60,358 nucleotides of DNA. It comes from Bacteroidaceae bacterium. Lineage in GTDB: Bacteria > Bacteroidota > Bacteroidia > Bacteroidales > Barnesiellaceae_A. The translations under genes and the position numbers were made by a program. The stretch covers positions 1-60,358 of the forward strand of contig JAFXAB010000045.1 in assembly GCA_017522135.1 (NCBI GenBank), read 5' to 3'. Under the pieces are notes generated by a model. That model was given only the letters and a program-made list of their open reading frames with translations, had not been told where the DNA came from and searched no databases. This document shows, piece after piece, positions 56,369 through 60,358 of the stretch; position 1 is the first letter of the stretch; the number at the start of each line of letters is the position of its first letter.

Positions 56369-56419
56369 ATGTACAAGTGTACGATAACTTCTATACACTG
56401 ACAATAAAAAGTATAAACT

Positions 56420-59400
56420 ATGAGTCTATATGAAGGTGCGGTCAAACGACCGATTATGACAGCTTTGGTATTTGTTGCCATTGCTATATTGGGACTCTTC
56501 TCTTTGACGAAGTTGCCTATAGACCTCTATCCCGATATCGAAACCAACACCATCATGGTGATGACTGCATATCCGGGTGCAAGTGCCGAGGATATTGAGA
56601 CTAACCTTACTCGTCCCCTTGAGAATGCCCTCAATGCTGTTGAAGACCTTAAGCACATGACATCTCAGTCTCGTGAAAATATATCTTTGATTACACTCGA
56701 ATTTGAGTATGGTAATGATATAGATGTGCTTACCAATGATGTACGCGATAAGCTCGATATGGTAGAATCTGCATTGCCCGATGCGGCCGAAAATCCTATC
56801 ATCTTCAAGTTTAGTACCGATATGATGCCTATTCTTATCCTCTCGGTACAGGCTGAAGAGAGTATGAATGCCCTCTACAAGATTCTTGACGATGCGGTAG
56901 CTACTCCCTTGGCTCGTGTCAATGGTGTGGGTTCGGTATCTATCTCGGGTGCTCCCAAACGCCAAATTCAAGTATATGTCGACCCCAATAAATTGGAGGC
57001 ATATAACCTCACAATCGAAGCTATATCGGGCATTATCAGTGCCGAGAACATGAACATGCCCGGTGGCTCGTTCGATATAGGTTCTGATACTTATGCCTTG
57101 CGTGTGGAAGGTGAGTTCTCCGATGCATCTCAAATGAACAACCTTGTAGTAGGTCACTTCAATGGCCAGACAGTATATCTGAAAGACGTAGCTACCGTTC
57201 ACGACTCTATCGAGGAGCGTCTGCAAGAGGCTTACAACGATGGTGTGCAAGGTGCTATGATTGTTATCCAAAAACAATCGGGTGCCAACTCGGTACAAAT
57301 TTCTGATGCAGTAAAGGCTGCTTTGCCCGACTTGCAAAAGAACCTTCCGAAGGATGTAAAACTCGGCTTGATTGTCGACACTTCCGACAACATCCGCAAT
57401 ACAATCAATAGCTTGTTCGAGACAATTATCTTGGCTATCGTTTTCGTTACCTTGGTAGTATTTATCTTCCTTGGTCGTTGGCGTGCTACAATGATTGTTG
57501 TTATCACCATTCCTCTTTCACTTATTGCCGCATTTATCTATCTGCTCATTGCCGATAGTTCGCTCAATATTATTTCACTCTCGGCACTTACCATTGCCAT
57601 CGGTATGGTTGTGGACGATGCCATTGTGGTATTGGAGAACGTAACAACACACATCGAGCGTGGTAGTGATCCCAAGCAAGCTGCCGTACACGGTACCAAT
57701 GAGGTGGCCATATCGGTTGTTGCCTCGACCCTTACACTTATCTGTGTGTTCTTCCCCTTGACAATGATTGAGGGTATGACAGGTGTGCTCTTCAAGGAGT
57801 TGGGTTGGATGGTAACTATCATCATGGTTGTGTCTACTACCATTGCACTCTCACTCACACCTATGTTGTGCTCGCAAATGTTACGTTTGCACAAGCGTCG
57901 CAACAAATTGTTCTTGCGTATGTATGAGCCTGTTACCCGAGGTCTCGATGCGTTCGACCGCTTCTATGGTCGCTTGCTTGCATGGGCTACAAGTCACCGT
58001 AAGTCGATGATTACTATTTGTGTGTTGTTCTTTGTGGGTAGTGTTTCATTGGCTAAGTTTATCGGTAGTGAGTTTATGCCTGTATCGGACAACTCGCGTG
58101 TCAGCGCAGTATTGGAGATGCCTATCGGTACTCGCACCGAGCTTACTCGTGAGCTTGCGTTGGACATCAACAAGCGTTGGCGAGAACTCTTCCCCGAAAT
58201 TACAAAATTAAGCTTCACCGTAGGTCAAGCCGATACCGACAATACCTTTGCATCGCTCAACACCAACGGTTCGTATGTGGCAAGCTTCAATATACGTCTT
58301 TGCTCACCCGATGAGCGCGAGCGTGGTTTGATTGAGATTTGCGACCTCATGCGTAAAGACCTTGCCGAGAACTACCCCGAGTTGAAAAAAGCCCAAGTAA
58401 ACCTCGGTGGTGGCGGCGGTGGTATGGGTGGTCAATCGACCGTCGATTTTGAAATATATGGTTATGACTTTACAAGTAGCGATACCATTGCCAACTATCT
58501 GAGCAACCAACTTCGCGGCATAAAGGGTTGTACCGAGGTGCGTATAAGCCGTGGTGAATACCAGCCCGAATACCAAGTAGAGTTTGACCGCGAGAAATTG
58601 GCTCTCTATGGTCTCAACCTCTCTACAGCCGCCATGTACTTGCGCAATCGCATCAACGGTTCTACAGCATCGCTCTATCGCGAGGATGGTGATGAGTACG
58701 ACATCCGTGTTGTATATGCCCCCGAGTTCCGCACATCTATTGCCGACATCGAAAACATCCTTGTATACAACAATCAAGGAAAAGCTGTGCGCATCAAAGA
58801 TGTAGGTAAGGTTGTAGAACGTTTCAATCCTCCCACCATCGAGCGTAAAGACCGTTCACGTATCAACACTGTGACAGCTATCGTGTCGGGAGCTCCCATG
58901 AGTGAGGTGGTTGCCGAAGCTACAAAAGTAATTGACGACATGCACATGCCTGCCGGATTTAGTATCGACCTTGCCGGTAGTTATGAAGACCAACAAGAGT
59001 CTTTCGGCGACTTAAGTATGCTCATGGTACTCATCGTACTGCTTGTATATGTAGTAATGGCAGCACAGTTCGAGTCGCTCAAGTATCCGTTCCTTATTAT
59101 GCTCTCTATACCCTTTGCATTGTCGGGTATCATTATAGCATTGGCTGCTACCGGTGGTACACTCAATATGATGTCAATGTTGGGAGGTATCATGCTCATC
59201 GGTATCGTAGTAAAGAATGGTATTGTACTCATCGACTACATTTCGTTGAATCGTGAGCGCGGTATGAGCATTCGTCGTGCGGTAATCAATGGTGGTGAGT
59301 CGCGTTTGCGCCCTGTTATTATGACCACACTTACCACTATCCTTGGTATGATGCCTATGGCACTCAACTACGGCGAGGGTTCTGAGATGTGGCGACCTAT

Positions 59401-59557
59401 GGCTTGGGCTGTTGTAGGTGGTCTCACTGTATCTACCGTACTTACTCTCTTGCTCATTCCCACACTCTACTGTACTGTAGCAGGGGCTGAGGTAAAAGGC
59501 AATCGTAAGAAACACCACGAGCACCTCAAACTCAAAGAAGATCTGGGGCTTAAATAA
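56420..59557 (+). CDS. RND efflux transporter (AcrB/HAE1-type permease)
   Basis: This 1045-residue inner-membrane proton antiporter starts MSLYEGAVKRPIMTALVFVA, the first transmembrane helix. TM4 carries the proton-relay Asp pair in IGMVVDDAIVVLENV (about 398-400). Two porter regions flank the central helices, and a glycine-rich GGGGGGMGGQ stretch occurs in the second (near 660). TM8-12 end the protein with FPFLIML-type and GIVLIDYISLNRERG helices. It resembles multidrug or hydrophobic-compound pumps rather than metal CusA types, but substrate cannot be deduced. It forms a tripartite pump with the two upstream gene products. Confidence 0.96.
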   Translation: MSLYEGAVKRPIMTALVFVAIAILGLFSLTKLPIDLYPDIETNTIMVMTAYPGASAEDIETNLTRPLENALNAVEDLKHMTSQSRENISLITLEFEYGNDIDVLTNDVRDKLDMVESALPDAAENPIIFKFSTDMMPILILSVQAEESMNALYKILDDAVATPLARVNGVGSVSISGAPKRQIQVYVDPNKLEAYNLTIEAISGIISAENMNMPGGSFDIGSDTYALRVEGEFSDASQMNNLVVGHFNGQTVYLKDVATVHDSIEERLQEAYNDGVQGAMIVIQKQSGANSVQISDAVKAALPDLQKNLPKDVKLGLIVDTSDNIRNTINSLFETIILAIVFVTLVVFIFLGRWRATMIVVITIPLSLIAAFIYLLIADSSLNIISLSALTIAIGMVVDDAIVVLENVTTHIERGSDPKQAAVHGTNEVAISVVASTLTLICVFFPLTMIEGMTGVLFKELGWMVTIIMVVSTTIALSLTPMLCSQMLRLHKRRNKLFLRMYEPVTRGLDAFDRFYGRLLAWATSHRKSMITICVLFFVGSVSLAKFIGSEFMPVSDNSRVSAVLEMPIGTRTELTRELALDINKRWRELFPEITKLSFTVGQADTDNTFASLNTNGSYVASFNIRLCSPDERERGLIEICDLMRKDLAENYPELKKAQVNLGGGGGGMGGQSTVDFEIYGYDFTSSDTIANYLSNQLRGIKGCTEVRISRGEYQPEYQVEFDREKLALYGLNLSTAAMYLRNRINGSTASLYREDGDEYDIRVVYAPEFRTSIADIENILVYNNQGKAVRIKDVGKVVERFNPPTIERKDRSRINTVTAIVSGAPMSEVVAEATKVIDDMHMPAGFSIDLAGSYEDQQESFGDLSMLMVLIVLLVYVVMAAQFESLKYPFLIMLSIPFALSGIIIALAATGGTLNMMSMLGGIMLIGIVVKNGIVLIDYISLNRERGMSIRRAVINGGESRLRPVIMTTLTTILGMMPMALNYGEGSEMWRPMAWAVVGGLTVSTVLTLLLIPTLYCTVAGAEVKGNRKKHHEHLKLKEDLGLK

Positions 59558-59566
59558 TAAACAATT

Positions 59567-59604
59567 CATACAATACCTATACCCTTGAGTATCGGTATTG
59601 TATG
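59567..59604 (+). promoter_or_regulatory. Hairpin between RND and PII-like genes
   Basis: An 11-bp perfect stem (59567-59577 / 59594-59604) has an inner 4-bp extension and a TTGA-containing loop. It is not followed by a T-run. It may be an attenuator, an mRNA stabiliser or a processing signal that sets the amount of the downstream gene. Confidence 0.5.
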
Positions 59605-59626
59605 CCAAATAAACACAAAAAAAAGT

Positions 59627-59920
59627 ATGAAATCTATATTTATTGCTTTTGATCAAGCATACCAACATCGCATTATAGATGCACTCGACAAGCACAACAG
59701 TCGTGGTTTTACCTACTTCCAACAAGTGCAAGGTCGAGGCACAACCACCGGCGACCCCCACTATGGCAGTCACGCCTGGCCATCGATGTGCTCGGCAATA
59801 ATAACCATAGTCGAAGATCACCGCGTGAAACCCATTCTCGACCAGTTGCGCCAGATGGACGAAGCAACACCCATGTTGGGACTTCGTGCCTTTGTGTGGA
59901 ACATCGAAGATGGTATGTAA
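59627..59920 (+). CDS. PII-like small signalling protein linked to RND efflux
   Basis: This 97-residue protein has the ferredoxin-like beta-alpha-beta pattern of PII and DUF3240 proteins. A first strand and helix (MKSIFIAFDQAYQHRIIDAL) lead to a T-loop-like stretch (QGRGTTTGDPHYGSHAWPS). A second strand (CSAIITIVEDHRVKPILDQL) and a tail with LRAFVWNIE end it. PII-like proteins beside CusA-type RND genes are known in Proteobacteria, where they are suspected to sense metals or nucleotides. Here it is the last gene of a multidrug-type operon, separated by the hairpin. An upstream in-frame ATG (59585) would overlap that hairpin and is rejected. Confidence 0.7.
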   Translation: MKSIFIAFDQAYQHRIIDALDKHNSRGFTYFQQVQGRGTTTGDPHYGSHAWPSMCSAIITIVEDHRVKPILDQLRQMDEATPMLGLRAFVWNIEDGM

Positions 59921-59945
59921 GCCACAACATGCATCCTATATCGAT

Positions 59946-59984
59946 GAGGCTGTGCCAAAAAATCTCAATTTTTGGCGCAGCCTC
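59946..59984 (+). terminator. Terminator after the efflux operon
   Basis: Arms of 16 bases (59946-59961 / 59969-59984) pair fully in RNA with one G-U wobble. The upper stem is A-T rich and no long T-run follows, so it is a moderately strong candidate. Confidence 0.6.
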
Positions 59985-59989
59985 GCGTT

Positions 59990-60358
59990 ATCTTAGGCGG
60001 GTAAAAATACGTGCGGAGCACGGGTTGAGGGGTGTGAGATATCCTCTTACGTAGGGCACGCAATTGCATTGCGTCCGCATACCCGACAAAAGGGTAATTT
60101 ATTAAGACATAAGAACATAAGGACATGTTATTTGTGGGTATTTCTTTTGTATCTTCTGTCCTTTTGTCTATAAAAAATCTTTAGGCGAGGTCTCTTTTTC
60201 TGCCCCTGCGAGCGTTAGCGAGATAGGGGAAGTCCGCGCAGCGGGAAGGGGTTAATTGAAATTTTTAACGTACGGTGACATCCTCCAACCCCCTCGGCTT
60301 ACAGCCACTCCCCCTATATTTTACGTGCGTAAAACACATGGGGAGAAAAGGTTACCAT
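59990..60358. repeat. Gene-free stretch with palindromic, GC-patchy DNA; candidate dispersed repeat
   Basis: There is no coding frame. It contains several foldable blocks: CCCCT...AGGGG around 60202-60230, GGCTTACAGCC near 60296 and TTTTACGTGCGTAAAA (a near-palindrome) near 60319-60334. A CGGGT...ACCCG pair lies near 60021-60086. Mixed GC-rich and AT-rich blocks differ from both flanking genes, as in the repeated intergenic elements of some Bacteroidales. Assignment is tentative. Confidence 0.3.

Overview
The window is from a member of the Bacteroidales (phylum Bacteroidota), probably a gut commensal. Supporting signs are the TAnnTTTG-type promoter boxes upstream of many genes, the almost complete lack of Shine-Dalgarno sequences, lipoproteins with acidic residues just after the lipidated cysteine, and families such as DUF4493, PCMD and DUF4923. 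It has two parts: the right-hand end of an integrated phage genome (1 to about 28.1 kb) and ordinary chromosome (about 28.1 to 60.4 kb).

Prophage part. A head and packaging module lies at the left: a truncated putative major capsid gene, a putative scaffold gene, a small unknown gene, a rhomboid-type intramembrane protease, the large terminase, two small unknown genes and the portal. A long leftward block follows. It encodes two virion or ejection-type proteins, a 1487-residue protein and a 4126-residue protein. The last two belong to the large polyvalent proteins of phages, which are thought to enter the host with the DNA. Domains I can recognise in them are a DdrB/ParB-like domain split between the two genes, a PolyVal-type kinase, an inorganic-pyrophosphatase-like domain, an N6-adenine methyltransferase, a strawberry-notch-like SF2 helicase, a HExxH zincin and an LPD38-like C-terminus. 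Two plausible small proteins are overprinted, both in the same +1 frame, inside the disordered linkers of the giant gene. The prophage ends with a tyrosine recombinase flanked by two clusters of TGTACA-type repeats and abuts the terminator of ppdK.

Chromosome part. ppdK (pyruvate phosphate dikinase) is followed by a divergent rlmD-MFS transporter pair. Next is an operon of one small exported protein and three tandem paralogous outer-membrane barrel proteins. A leftward six-gene operon (46407 to 37107) then encodes four lipoproteins built from DUF4493, Ig-like, FnIII-like and PCMD modules plus two paralogous beta-barrel proteins; I read it as a surface-exposed assembly of unknown role. Beyond it are a polytopic membrane protein, a GT4 glycosyltransferase, a DUF4923 protein and a prolyl oligopeptidase lipoprotein. 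Last comes a TetR-TolC-MFP-RND efflux operon ending in a PII-like gene. The final 370 bases hold no gene but look like a dispersed intergenic repeat.

The strongest leads for something undescribed are the split giant polyvalent protein with its overprinted genes, the rhomboid protease beside a capsid gene whose N-terminus resembles a signal peptide or membrane anchor, the repeats around the integrase, and the modular lipoprotein/beta-barrel operon.
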